From: AP-15 sp963790875
GTDB taxonomy: Bacteria > Pseudomonadota > Alphaproteobacteria > ATCC43930 > CGMCC-115725
NCBI GenBank assembly: GCA_963790875.1
Contig: CAWBQT010000001.1
Location: 550,676-614,675, forward strand
Direction: 5' to 3'
DNA length: 64,000 bases
The translations under genes were made by a program, and so were the position numbers. Positions 36,075-46,439 of this stretch are shown piece after piece. Each line of letters opens with the position of its first letter. The stretch's first letter is position 1. A model generated the notes under the pieces. It searched no databases, was not told where the DNA came from, and saw only the letters and a program-made list of their open reading frames with translations.

Positions 36075-36921
36075 TCAGAAGCCGCTCATCACCTTGTCGA
36101 GCAGCTTGCGTAAAGACACCCGCGTCGGTTCCGTCAGGTGCGTGTAAATCGTCGTCGTGGCGATGTTCTCGTGGCCGAGAAACGCCTGGACGACGCGGGT
36201 GTCGACCCGCTTCTCGAAGAGCCTGGTCGCATAGGCGTGACGCAGCGTATGTGGCGTCGCGCGGCGACCGCCGGGGAGATTGGCCGCCTTGACGGCCTCG
36301 GCGAAGGTGCGGGTCAGGACATGGGTGGCGACGGGACCGGTTCGCCAGCCATTGGGGAAGAGCCAGCGCCGATCCCGGTGGTCCTTGGCCTGCCACATCC
36401 GCCGCAGGCCTTCGTGCACCTCCTTGGGCACCGGCACGACCCGTTCCTTGTTGCCCTTGCCGACGACGCGCAGGACGCCGCTGGTTTTGTCGATGGCGGT
36501 GACGGGAAGAGCAGCGGCCTCGCTGATCCGCAGGCCGCAGCCATAGATCAGGCTGAAACAGCCGCGGTGTATCGGATTGCGGACCGCGGCGAGAATGCGC
36601 CGAACTTCGGCGTGGGAAAGCGTCTGCGGCAGCCGCCTCTGCTTGGGGAGCCGGATCTTTTTTAAACAGCCCCCAGTCCTGGCCTAGCGTGTTCCGGTAG
36701 AAGAACTGGATGCCGTAATGGCTGGTCTTGAAGCTGCCGCGCGCATTCCGCTCACGAACATCCAGCAGATATCGCCGCACCTCTTCCTCGGCCAGCAGCG
36801 CCGGCGACCGATGGTAATGCTTCGCCAGAGACCTGACCGCCTGGAGATAGATCTCCTGGGTCGTGGCCGCCAAGCCGGCCAGCTTCATGTCCTCGATCAT
36901 GCGAACACGTAACGGTGACAT
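36075..36921 (-). pseudogene. IS91-associated tyrosine recombinase with +1 shift in a homopolymer
   Basis: ATG 36919-36921 opens MSPLRVRMIEDMKLAGLAAT and runs to LGQDWGLFKKD. At 36658-36663 (six A on the coding strand) the frame must shift +1 to continue as KIRLPKQRRLPQTLSHAEV. It then reads YGCGLRISEAAALP (Arg), VVGKGNKERVVPVP (Lys), ATPHTLRHAYATRL (HxxR), VVQAFLGHENIATT (His) and IYTHLTEPTRVSL (Tyr). All catalytic residues are therefore present in the second frame. A run of five A would give an intact gene, so sequencing error or transcript slippage could restore it. Confidence 0.8.
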
Positions 36922-37010
36922 CGTCTTTCCTTCGTCATCGAAGACGGGACCATCCCGCCTCGACGCAGACGATAGCTTCACCAGCGACCCTCAGGCGACG
37001 CCGAGCCCCC

Positions 37011-37433
37011 CTACGGCGAAGCCGTTCCGTTCAACAGCAATGGGAGAAACCCAGACAACACGTAAATGCCGACAGCCTTTCCGGCAATGCGGGCGAGCAC
37101 AAAGCCAAAGCGGCAATTCGTCGGGTCGGCTAATTCCAAAACAGTTCCCGCGGCAATCGAGAGCATCAACATCCATATCAGTCCTGCGCTACGTCGTCCT
37201 TTCGACCATCGCGCCACAAGACCAACACCGCCGACAAAGAACACAATGCCAAAGCCCAGCGCCCATGGAAAATAAAGATGATCGTCGTCTGTCCACGGCT
37301 GCGGCTGTATCAAACAGGCGATGCACGCAAGCAGCAAGCCAGCGCCGATCAGTGCCGATGCGACACAGAGCAACACTGTGCAAAGTGAGACAGCAGCTTT
37401 CCCGTATTTGATCATTCTTCCATTTTTGTTCAT
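37011..37433 (-). CDS. Hypothetical membrane protein
   Basis: About 140 residues from ATG 37431-37433, with AAGGA seven bases upstream. Four hydrophobic segments are visible: VSLCTVLLCVASALIGAGLL, ALGFGIVFFVGGVGLVARW, LIWMLMLSIAAGTVLELA and GKAVGIYVLSGFLPLLL. No family is recognised. It starts inside the 3' end of the DUF4393-like fragment, and both sit just outside IS91 element B. It is probably part of the accessory island. Confidence 0.5.
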   Translation of the reverse strand: MNKNGRMIKYGKAAVSLCTVLLCVASALIGAGLLLACIACLIQPQPWTDDDHLYFPWALGFGIVFFVGGVGLVARWSKGRRSAGLIWMLMLSIAAGTVLELADPTNCRFGFVLARIAGKAVGIYVLSGFLPLLLNGTASP

Positions 37434-37626
37434 TAATTTCCTTCGCACGCATCACGGTCTTCATTGCTGATTTGAAACGGTAGTATCTAATTTTATCGCT
37501 AAGAAAATCTGTGGCCTCTGCAATAGGACCCCCTAACCGTTTCAAAAAGCCAACAATATCCCGTGGAACATCCGCCGGAACTTCGATTTTTGCCTGAATG
37601 CCTATCGTGGGATGATCCATGCTCAT
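37434..37626 (-). pseudogene. DUF4393 (Abi-alpha) N-terminal fragment
   Basis: From ATG 37624-37626 the frame shows IQAKIEVPADVPRDIVGFLK, then GPIAEATDFLSDKIRYYRFK, then AMKTVMRAKEINEQK. The order, an alpha-helical region followed by GPxAExxxFLxDKIRYYRxK, matches the start of DUF4393 proteins, associated with abortive infection (Abi-alpha). Intact members have 200-300 residues. Here only about 60 remain before the sequence turns into unrelated frame. Probably cut by recombination at the IS91 side. Confidence 0.55.
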
Positions 37627-37704
37627 GTTGACGGTTGCCCTATCCCGAGCGACAGGCGGCCCAGGGCCGCGCGACGCCCCTGTTGCCCCGTTTCGCCACG
37701 GCGT

Positions 37705-38109
37705 CTACCGCACCACGCCCTGCACGAAGGCGGCCGGTGTGACGATCGGTATCTGGCGGAACGGGTTGAGCGCAAGCAGATCGCCGTCGCGTGGTGACGA
37801 TCAGGTCCGCCCGAGCGTTGACCGCCAGCTCAAGGAATTTGTCGTCCGTAAGATCGCGCAGGCGGCGATGCGCTCGGCGATCGGCACCAGCTCGGCCGCG
37901 GCCAGCATCCGCGCCAGGCCTTCGCGCAGGGAGGGGATGGTCGCCGCGGTTATGTAAGGCCGACTGAGGACCTCCAGAAGCTGATGCTCGGTCGCGGCAG
38001 ATTTGAGCAGGCCGTCATGCCGGTCGATCCAGCGGGCGACGAGGAACGGCAGGGAATTTTCCTTGAGGGCGGCGCTCACGAACACATTGGTGTCGACGAC
38101 CAGCCTCAT
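37705..38109 (-). pseudogene. PIN-domain toxin with two offsetting frameshifts
   Basis: The first part MRLVVDTNVFVSAAL to LAAAELVPIAERIAAC is a PIN domain (Asp6 of DTN). A lost base near 37860 then shifts the frame. RDLTDDKFLELAVNARADLI, holding the second acidic cluster, lies in another frame. An extra base near 37797 returns to DGDLLALNPFRQIPIVTPAA before the TAG at 37705-37707. The intact ancestor would be a VapC-like nuclease of about 135 residues. As written, the product lacks the C-terminal catalytic Asp residues. Confidence 0.75.
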
Positions 38110-38342
38110 CCGGCACGCGGCTCGACTTCCTTCTGCGCCCGCTTGATGAGCAGGTCGATATCGTCGTCGCTGAGGCCAGCGGCGATCACTAGGCGGCGCG
38201 ACGCCTTACGCGCTTCGGTCAGCCAGTCCTCCGGCTCGATCATGACCGTGATCACGCGCTCCTTGGTTACGCCAAGCCGTTTCAGCACGTCGGTGACCTG
38301 TCCGGCCGTGGTTTCGAAGACCTCGATCTCTTTTTCCGCCAT
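38106..38342 (-). CDS. Putative antitoxin paired with the PIN toxin
   Basis: A 78-residue helical, acidic protein (MAEKEIEVFETTAGQVTDVL, then LGVTKERVITVMIEPEDWL, then LSDDDIDLLIKRAQKEVE). ATG 38340-38342 has GGAGG ten bases upstream and overlaps the toxin ATG by four bases. I know no named family for it, although its position and length are those of an antitoxin. It could have survived after the toxin was lost. Confidence 0.65.
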   Translation of the reverse strand: MAEKEIEVFETTAGQVTDVLKRLGVTKERVITVMIEPEDWLTEARKASRRLVIAAGLSDDDIDLLIKRAQKEVEPRAG

Positions 38343-38855
38343 CGCACGCAACCTCCGCCCGTACCCCGGAATCTAGGTGGCTTGCGCCCTTTGGTCAAAT
38401 TGGGGGCGTGTCCCTCCGGGCCACACTCTACTCGCCTGTTACCTTTTTCTTTAGAGCAACAGGCTCACCGGGCCGCACAGCGTCCCGGCCATCCGGTGAC
38501 GATCGCTTCTGTAATCGGACTGCCGCCGTCAAGCCCCTTTTTTTCTTTCGTTGATGTCTCAAGTCGACCCACAGCGGACCCTCAGCCGTCGCCCTGGGAG
38601 TCGGTCTTCATGCCCCAAACCGGTTATTGCGCGAAGCCCGTCGACGCGCCGCAATCCGCGGGAGCAATCCTCCGGAGACATCGCCGCTAGTTCCGTTGTT
38701 TGACCCTGGATCGGGATAGAGGGACGCCGCGCGGCCTCGCCTCTTCCCGCGGACCGGGCATAGATAGGCTCCGTCTCACGGCGGTCCTCACGCCGGCCGA
38801 TATTCGGGTGGAACAGAAGCGGAAAACCATCCGTCAGGCAGAGTCTGCGCGGCGA
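38343..38855. other. Intergenic region with no supported gene
   Basis: About 510 bases between the antitoxin promoter side and the 3' end of the DUF1254 gene. No convincing coding frame, RNA gene or repeat. It marks the right edge of the accessory island. Confidence 0.4.
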
Positions 38856-40328
38856 CTACTGTTTTTGGATGTCCGGCGGAACGTAGGTGTTGTTCTCGAC
38901 CGTTCCCAGCGGACCGTAGACGCGGAGCATGATGTTGAACGCACCGCGCGGCACCGGCAGCCAGTTGGCCATCGGCACGCCCGCCGGCAGCTGCCGAGCC
39001 ATGTAAATCGACAGCGTACCATCCATGTTATACTGCAGCCTTGGCGTGTACTTGGCGACGTGGTATTTATCGGCAAGGTTGGGGATCAGCTCTATCGCCT
39101 CTGGAGTATATGCGGTGACGGACCAGAAGCGGCTTGCCGCGGGGAGCTGTCCCTGCGGAAAGGTCAGGACGTAGCCCCGCGGGTCGGTCCCGTCGAGGGG
39201 GTTGCCGTCGGCATCCTTGAACACATGGTAGTAGGCCGCTGTCTTGATGCCGTTGGCGTACTGGAGGAATTCGGTGATCGACGACCGCTCGATAACGTGT
39301 TTGCCCCAGTCCCCGATATTGATGAAATAAATCCAGTTCGTCCGCATAGGCGGCGGCGCCCAGTGCGTATACGTAAGGTAGCGGTCCACGATCAACTCAT
39401 GGGCTATCCGAGCGCCGTCACTGAATTCGGACCTGTTCTCATTCCGGTTGGCGAACAAGCTGTTGAACCGGTTCGACAGCGCCTGTTCGTACGGAGAGAG
39501 GGACGGCGTATAGGGCGCTGCAACCGCCGTTTGGAGCTGCCTGAGGAATGCGATCGGATGATGCGCGACGAGGTCGTCGGCCGTCGTCTTGAAGGGCACG
39601 GAGAAGAAGACCTCTGGCAGGATCGCAGTCCCGCCCCCGTTGGGGTGATTCAGATTGTCGCTGAGGGTCTGGCTCTTGAGTGAGCGGCGGAACGCCTCGG
39701 CTTGTTTGATCTCGTTCTCGTTGCTCGGGGAGAATTTGTCTGCCCGGAAGGCCAAAAACGAATAGTTGAGAGGCACATTGATGCGCGTGGCTTCTTTGGG
39801 AAGCGTGCCGGTAAATCCTCCGGGTCCAATGAGGGCATAGGTTTCCTGCGTCTGCGTCTTCGGGATGCTCGGCGTCGTGGTGAGGAGATCGCCGTAGGGG
39901 TCCAGAGTTAGGATCGAATAGGACGACGACGTCAACGGGGGTGCCGGCGCAGGGACGGTCAGGATTACCGGCTCCGTGGCAAGATCAAGGAAGGTGCTGG
40001 CGTAGAGCGTGTCGACGTTGACCGCCACCGCATAGTGGTAGATCGGAGAAACCCGGATCGGCCCAACGAGGCGGTTGGGCTGCCGCCCTAGCTGCCTCTG
40101 ATAGTACGTGAACCATAAGGGGTAGAATTGAACGACGTATGCTACCGTCGTATTAAACGGGCTCAATTGCGAGACGATTGCTGAGTTCCCGGCGATTGCG
40201 TCAGGATCGACAGGAACTTGCTCCGCGCCTGCCGGGGCGCCGGTGGTCATTGCGAGAGCGGCGGTCAGCGCCGATGCCAGGCAAAGCCGGCGCAGATAAC
40301 GGTAAATTCGGTGCTCTTCCTTCCTCAT
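38856..40328 (-). CDS. Secreted DUF1254/DUF1214 family protein
   Basis: A 490-residue exported protein. ATG 40326-40328 follows GGGGAG by eight bases and gives a signal peptide (RRLCLASALTAALAMTTGAPAG, cleavage after about residue 35). The DUF1254 part (about residues 70-190) has YPLWFTYYQRQLGRQPNRL and HYAVAVNVDTLYASTFLDL. The DUF1214 part (about 370-480) has RGYVLTFPQGQLPAASRFWSVTAYTP in order and ends WLPVPRGAFNIMLRVYGPLG. The function of the family is unknown; members are common in soil proteobacteria and induced in some by organic substrates. It sits alone. Confidence 0.9.
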   Translation of the reverse strand: MRKEEHRIYRYLRRLCLASALTAALAMTTGAPAGAEQVPVDPDAIAGNSAIVSQLSPFNTTVAYVVQFYPLWFTYYQRQLGRQPNRLVGPIRVSPIYHYAVAVNVDTLYASTFLDLATEPVILTVPAPAPPLTSSSYSILTLDPYGDLLTTTPSIPKTQTQETYALIGPGGFTGTLPKEATRINVPLNYSFLAFRADKFSPSNENEIKQAEAFRRSLKSQTLSDNLNHPNGGGTAILPEVFFSVPFKTTADDLVAHHPIAFLRQLQTAVAAPYTPSLSPYEQALSNRFNSLFANRNENRSEFSDGARIAHELIVDRYLTYTHWAPPPMRTNWIYFINIGDWGKHVIERSSITEFLQYANGIKTAAYYHVFKDADGNPLDGTDPRGYVLTFPQGQLPAASRFWSVTAYTPEAIELIPNLADKYHVAKYTPRLQYNMDGTLSIYMARQLPAGVPMANWLPVPRGAFNIMLRVYGPLGTVENNTYVPPDIQKQ

Positions 40329-40795
40329 GGCAAATCTCCCCAAGTTATTCGTTTACCGGAGCCGCGCCCGGCCAGCAATCCGCGGTCGCCCTCTGCCGAA
40401 GATGGCCCGTTGTAGGTTGGCCGAGCCGCCGTAAGCCGTCGGGCTCATTTCCGACCTCGTTAGGTCGTGGTCCCTGGCTCATTATACCTGCATCGCTGAT
40501 CGCCCACAGGGTGATGTACCGCGCGGACACATCGCCTTGGCGCGAAGTCACGCCGGCCGTTCGCGGCAGGGCGCTCGCCGACATCGGGATCGCGGAAAGC
40601 GCGCCCGATCGGTGTGGTGTTAGGGAACGTCTGAAATCGGCGCGACCTAGCCGCTCGTCACGGGATAGCGAAGGTCGGCAATCCACCCATTCCGGCCGTT
40701 TCACCTCCATTCAGAGGCGGGCTGTCATGTGATCATTGGTCGACTGCAGGGCGGAGCACGGCGTCGGCGGTCAAGTCATCCGTGATCTGGCCGCG
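40329..40795. other. Intergenic region with no supported gene
   Basis: About 470 bases upstream of the DUF1254 gene. I see no coding frame with homology I recognise. It leads into the recombinase fragment. Confidence 0.35.
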
Positions 40796-40960
40796 TTAGC
40801 GCACCCGCACCGCAGCCAGGCGACCCGGAACCAGCTTCGTATAGCGCACCGTATTGGCAATGGAGGCATGGCCGAGGAAGTCCTGGATCGGCCGCGTGTC
40901 CGTGCCTTCGTTGGCTATTCTAATGGCGCATCCCGCGTCGGCGTGGCGGAACGACTGATC
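40796..40960 (-). pseudogene. Tyrosine recombinase C-terminal fragment
   Basis: The minus strand from about 40960 to the TAA at 40796-40798 reads FRHADAGCAIRIANEGTDTR, then PIQDFLGHASIANTVRYTKL. This is the HxxR, LGH and catalytic Tyr block of a FimB/HpiA-like integrase. The rest of the gene is absent. A scar of an integrated element. Confidence 0.75.
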
Positions 40961-41015
40961 AGCGGCGCACGCTGGGCGATCTGGCGGTTCGCCGGACCGT
41001 CCGCGTCGACCGTCG

Positions 41016-41765
41016 TTAGCGCTTGATCCCGGCCAGGCCGTTCTGGATCCCGGCCTTCGCCCAGGGGCCCCACGGCATGGTGAAGAACTTGAACCCCTTC
41101 TGGACGAAGAAGTTCGGGTCCATCTCGGGCGGGATGAAATACATCCCGGCGGCGATGCCGCGCTTCGCGGCGGTTGCCGCGATTTTATCGAGCGCTCGCT
41201 GATAGGTGTCGCACGGGTAGTCGAGCGGCACCCCCAGCTCGATCGAAAGGTCGGACGGGCCGATCAGCAGGACGTCGACGCCCGGGACCGAGGCGATGGC
41301 ATCGAGATTCTCCAGCGACTGGTTGGTCTCGATCATCGGCACGATAACGAGCCCGTTGTTCACGGTATCGAGGTAATCGCGGTAATTCTTGAACTCGCCC
41401 CACTCGCCGCGCACCCCGGCGTTGCTGCGGCTGCCAAGGGGATAGTAGCGGCAGGCGCGCACGACGGCCTCCGCCTCCGCGCGGGTGTTGACCATCGGCA
41501 CAACGATGCCGCGCGCCCCGGCGTCAAGCGCGAAGCAGATCTGATCGGCGTGGTTGCCGGCGACGCGCACCAGCGGCGCCGCCTGCTTGCCGCGCATCGC
41601 CTGGATCGACGGCTGCAGCTGCTTGATCTCCCAGGGGGAGTGCTGGGTGTCGAACAGCACGAAGTCGTACCCGGCGTCGGCCAGGATCGACACGTCGACG
41701 TTCGGAGCCCCGGTGGTCCCGACGACGGTTCTACCTGACTTGATGGAGTCTTTGATGGCGTTCAT
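41016..41765 (-). CDS. HpcH/HpaI aldolase family protein
   Basis: Class II (metal) pyruvate aldolase, 249 residues from ATG 41763-41765 (MNAIKDSIKSGRTVVGTTG). It shows YDFVLFDTQHSPWEIKQLQP (catalytic His), PLVRVAGNHADQICFALDAG (Arg), GARGIVVPMVNTRAEAE, VIVPMIETNQSLENL (metal Glu) and LLIGPSDLSIELG (metal Asp). Related enzymes cleave 4-hydroxy-2-oxo acids at the end of aromatic meta-cleavage pathways. Flanked by gene scars, so no operon partner is evident. Confidence 0.92.
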   Translation of the reverse strand: MNAIKDSIKSGRTVVGTTGAPNVDVSILADAGYDFVLFDTQHSPWEIKQLQPSIQAMRGKQAAPLVRVAGNHADQICFALDAGARGIVVPMVNTRAEAEAVVRACRYYPLGSRSNAGVRGEWGEFKNYRDYLDTVNNGLVIVPMIETNQSLENLDAIASVPGVDVLLIGPSDLSIELGVPLDYPCDTYQRALDKIAATAAKRGIAAGMYFIPPEMDPNFFVQKGFKFFTMPWGPWAKAGIQNGLAGIKR

Positions 41766-41873
41766 CTGGTGTCGATGCCTCCCACAGCACAGTAGCTCTA
41801 GCGCCCGTTCAACCGACCGACGGTGACGGGCGCGTCGGTGCGGCATTATCGCACATTGGCGAAGGAGCGCAGC

Positions 41874-42225
41874 CTACGAGTTGTCCCGACCAGGGTCGCC
41901 TCGACGATGGGTCAGTGTCAGCCATTCAGCATTGCACATCCGAAACCGCCAGCCCGCTTTCCACCCGATCCGGCGGATCCCGGATGGATCGGCCATCGCG
42001 CTCGGCCGGCCCGCGCCGATCGGCTGGCGGCCCGTCTGCCGGCACAGGAAGAAGATCCCGGCGAGATTGACGGCGAGTGCTGCCCCCCACTCGGCGCGGG
42101 TGATGTCGACCGCGCGGACAAAGCCGGCCTCGACGGCCGCGGCCGTGGCCGCCGTCCTTTGAGAGCGCAATCGCGATCGCCGCACCGATGCCGCAGGAGG
42201 CGCCCGTCACGAGGGCCGCCCGACG
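41874..42225 (-). pseudogene. Short-chain dehydrogenase remnant
   Basis: Minus-strand pieces in different frames form an SDR N-terminus: VTGASCGIGAAIAIALSKDG (nucleotide-binding TGxxxGIG, about 42150-42210), then AVDITRAEWGAALAVNLAGI with FFLCRQTGRQP (about 42000-42120). The catalytic Ser-Tyr-Lys region is missing. Frameshifted and truncated. Confidence 0.7.
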
Positions 42226-42461
42226 GGCTTGGCGGGTCGGTATTCCCCCTCCGCCTCCGGTGTTTCCCTACGCACCGACGCAGGCAAAGCGCTGTCTTTC
42301 AGCGCGCCGGGGCCAGTAACCGCCGACGGTGGCGCCTGCCGGGTGTGCAAACGCGCGATTTGCGGTTGCTCAAAACGCTCAAGACAGCAACCGTGGCGTC
42401 GACACCGCTGGCAATCTGGTGAACGTCGGATAAGACCGCTGTTCAGGGAAGGTCCCATTCG

Positions 42462-43511
42462 ATGGAATTAGGCATCTATCACGAGTTTCCGGTGCTGCCG
42501 GGCCGCAGCCAGGCCGAATGCTTCGCCGCCGGGTTTGACATCGTCGACGCCAGCGAGGAATACGGCCTCGACGTGATGTGGCTCGCGGAACTGCATTTCG
42601 ACAAACGGCGCGCCCTCGCCGCCAGCCCGCTGGTCCTCGGTACCGCGATCGCGGCCCGCACCGAAAGGATCAGGATCGGGACCAGCGTGCAGGTGCTTCC
42701 GCTGGCCAATCCGCTTCGCATCGCCGAGGAAGCCGCGACCTTGGACCACGTCTCCAAGGGCCGACTGATCTTCGGCGTCGGGCGCAGCGGCGTCGTGAAG
42801 ACCTACGAGGCGCTGAACATCGCCTATTCCGAAAGCAAGGACCGCGAGATCGAGTGTCTGGAAATCATTCAACGCGCGTGGCGAGAAGAGAATTTCTCCT
42901 ACAAGGGAAAGTTTTACGACATCCAAGATGTTACGGTGGTGCCGCAGCCGGTGCAACAACCGACACCTGAAATCCGCATAGCGGCGGTGAGCGTCGAAAC
43001 ATTCCCCGCCGCTGGCAACGCCGGCCAAGGCCTGTTCCTGTCGGTGCGGCACGAGGATGTCCGGATGTTCAAGCAGCACATCGACGTCTACCGCAAAGCC
43101 TGGACCGACTCCGGACATCCCGGGGAGGCACCCGTCTATCTGCGTTGTCCCGGCTTCGTCGCCAAAACCGATGCGGCGGCCCAGGAAGCCTACGGGCCAA
43201 CCCTTATGCGGCATTTCCAAAATCAAAGCCGCCTGCTCGCCAATTCCTCTCGTCGGCAAAACAGCCCGCCGGACCACCCGCGCTGGAAAACCTCGCAGCG
43301 CCTCACTGAAATCACGCTTGAGGAAACATTACGCGGTTCGGTGTTCATTGGCTCACCGGAGACGGTGGTAGGCAAGTTGAAAGACCTGCAATGCGATATC
43401 GGGCTGTCGGGCGTGCAGTTGGAAACGAATTGCGCGGGCCTGGCCGATCACGCGGCGGAACGAGAGGCGATCCGGCTACTGGCGCGGGAGGTCAAGTCGG
43501 CGTTCCGTTGA
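42462..43511 (+). CDS. LLM class flavin-dependent oxidoreductase 8
   Basis: Fourth member of the FHEF-type subgroup (349 residues): MELGIYHEFPVLPGRSQAEC, GLDVMWLAELHFDKRR, VQVLPLANPLRIAEEAATLD, GRLIFGVGRSGVVKTYE and a divergent end LLAREVKSAFR. It differs from the other three in the C-terminal quarter (RRQNSPPDHPRWKTSQRL). AAGGTCCC rather than a canonical site precedes the ATG. It is flanked by gene remnants, 27 kb from its nearest subgroup relative. Confidence 0.9.
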   Translation: MELGIYHEFPVLPGRSQAECFAAGFDIVDASEEYGLDVMWLAELHFDKRRALAASPLVLGTAIAARTERIRIGTSVQVLPLANPLRIAEEAATLDHVSKGRLIFGVGRSGVVKTYEALNIAYSESKDREIECLEIIQRAWREENFSYKGKFYDIQDVTVVPQPVQQPTPEIRIAAVSVETFPAAGNAGQGLFLSVRHEDVRMFKQHIDVYRKAWTDSGHPGEAPVYLRCPGFVAKTDAAAQEAYGPTLMRHFQNQSRLLANSSRRQNSPPDHPRWKTSQRLTEITLEETLRGSVFIGSPETVVGKLKDLQCDIGLSGVQLETNCAGLADHAAEREAIRLLAREVKSAFR

Positions 43512-43737
43512 ACGCGGCTTCGAGCCTCCGCGGCGACGACCGTGAATGCCCGGAGTGCGGCATGAAGACCGGTTCCCGCCGCCAAGGCTGAGCTGCCGTT
43601 GTGGGTTGCGACGGCGGTCCTTTGCTGCCGATGATCAAGCCATGTAGTCTCTTGGGCTAGGCTCTGCGCCTCGACCGCCTTGGCGGGCGAACGTGGATAG
43701 GCGAGATTAGGCCGTCGAAGAGCGCCATGGGATCGGA

Positions 43738-45435
<1,698 letters not shown>

Positions 45436-45553
45436 CCCCGGCTGCCGATTGGCTGAGGGCCTGGGCGAAGTCGTCACTAATTGCGGTGGTTTATCAGTCG
45501 ATGACGGCTTGCGCGCGGAACGATCGTCTGGTCGTCGCGAGAGGCGCAAGTAC

Positions 45554-45680
45554 CGTAGGGCGGAAAAGCGGAACGCGCATTCCGCCGCGCCGGCGCCCGC
45601 GACAGATCCCGACAATTGGGCCCAACGCGCCGGCCCGCACCGTCTGGTGGCGGATTACGCTGTCGCTAATCCGCCCTACG
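45554..45680. repeat. MITE-like repeat with 11-bp perfect terminal inverted repeats
   Basis: The ends CGTAGGGCGGA (45554-45564) and TCCGCCCTACG (45670-45680) are exact inverted repeats. Each end is itself part of a hairpin (GCGGAACGCGCATTCCGC near 45568; GGCGGATTACGCTGTCGCTA near 45650). Intergenic units of this GTAGGGCGGATTA style are scattered in many bacterial genomes. Its right end overlaps the last codons of the secreted-protein pseudogene. Confidence 0.7.
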
Positions 45681-46336
45681 CTCGCCGCTTATTTTAGAAT
45701 TGCCGTTGCGGCCGCCATCGTTGTTGGCGCCTTGCAGGCCGCCGCTGAAGGTGAACCCGACCGCCGGCGGTGACTGGCTCGCGTCGAGCGATGCGCTGAT
45801 CGTCCCCGTGCCGGTGGCCCCGGCGAACCTGCCGGCCGAATTGGTCGCGTCCACAACATAAGTCGCGCTGATCACCGACAAGGTCGGGCTCGACCCGACC
45901 GCGCAATCCTGGCCCTGAACGTCGACGACGAGGGCGCCCGGGTTCCGGTTGTTGTAAGCCGGCGTCAAGGTCAGCGAGCCGGTGACCGGATAGCATTCTC
46001 CGCCGAAGCCGTTGCTCGCGGCGCCGGGCGGGTCAGCGGTCAAAACGGCCGCCAGGTCGAACTGCCCGAGACCGCCGAAAAAGCCGCCGGTAACACCGGT
46101 CCCGCTGACGGTTATCTGGCATTGGGCGCTCGCAATGCAGGGGTTCGTGGTGCTGGGCTGGACCTCGTCGGTGACGTTCCGGTGCCCGACCCTTGTATCC
46201 ATCCGCCTTGCTGCCAGCCCTCGCCGCCCCACCCCCTGCCATCGCCATCTGCCGTGGCCGGGCCGAACAGCAGCGGCATCAGGGCGACCGGCGCGGCAAA
46301 TCCAATACTCCTCGCAACGTGCTTGAACGGCTTCAC
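45666..46336 (-). pseudogene. Secreted protein, frameshifted
   Basis: From ATG 46334-46336 the first frame encodes a signal peptide (SIGFAAPVALMPLLFGPATA) and a Gly/Trp-rich stretch (GRGWGGEGWQQGGWIQGSG). Near 46200 the frame shifts. The next frame gives the mature domain: NPCIASAQCQITVSGTGVTG, LGQFDLAAVLTADPPG, LVVDVQGQDCAVGSSPTL, GTGTISASLDAS. It is a beta-rich exported protein of about 210 residues with paired cysteines, not otherwise recognised. The stop is supplied by the inserted repeat. Confidence 0.6.
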
Positions 46337-46439
46337 AGGCGGCCTCCGCGTCGATCGAGAGGCCCGGTCGGCCGATGCTCTCCGGGTTAGCCTACCCCTC
46401 TACCCGACAAATTCTTGGCAAACCGTTGAACCGAAATAC

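Larger units (their letters stand above)
34962..36921 (-). mobile_element. IS91-family element B (integrase plus Y2 transposase)
   Basis: The order integrase then transposase, with three bases between the genes, is characteristic of this IS91 branch. The transposase is intact, and the integrase differs from intact by one extra base in a six-T run. The two elements A and B are clearly different sequences, so B is not simply a copy of A. Ends (oriIS/terIS) were not identified. Confidence 0.8.

Noticed and set aside
35068..36981. 637-codon minus-strand frame across IS91 element B
   Set aside because: It joins the true integrase start to a shadow frame of the transposase after the homopolymer shift. 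Catalytic motifs are in the other frames.
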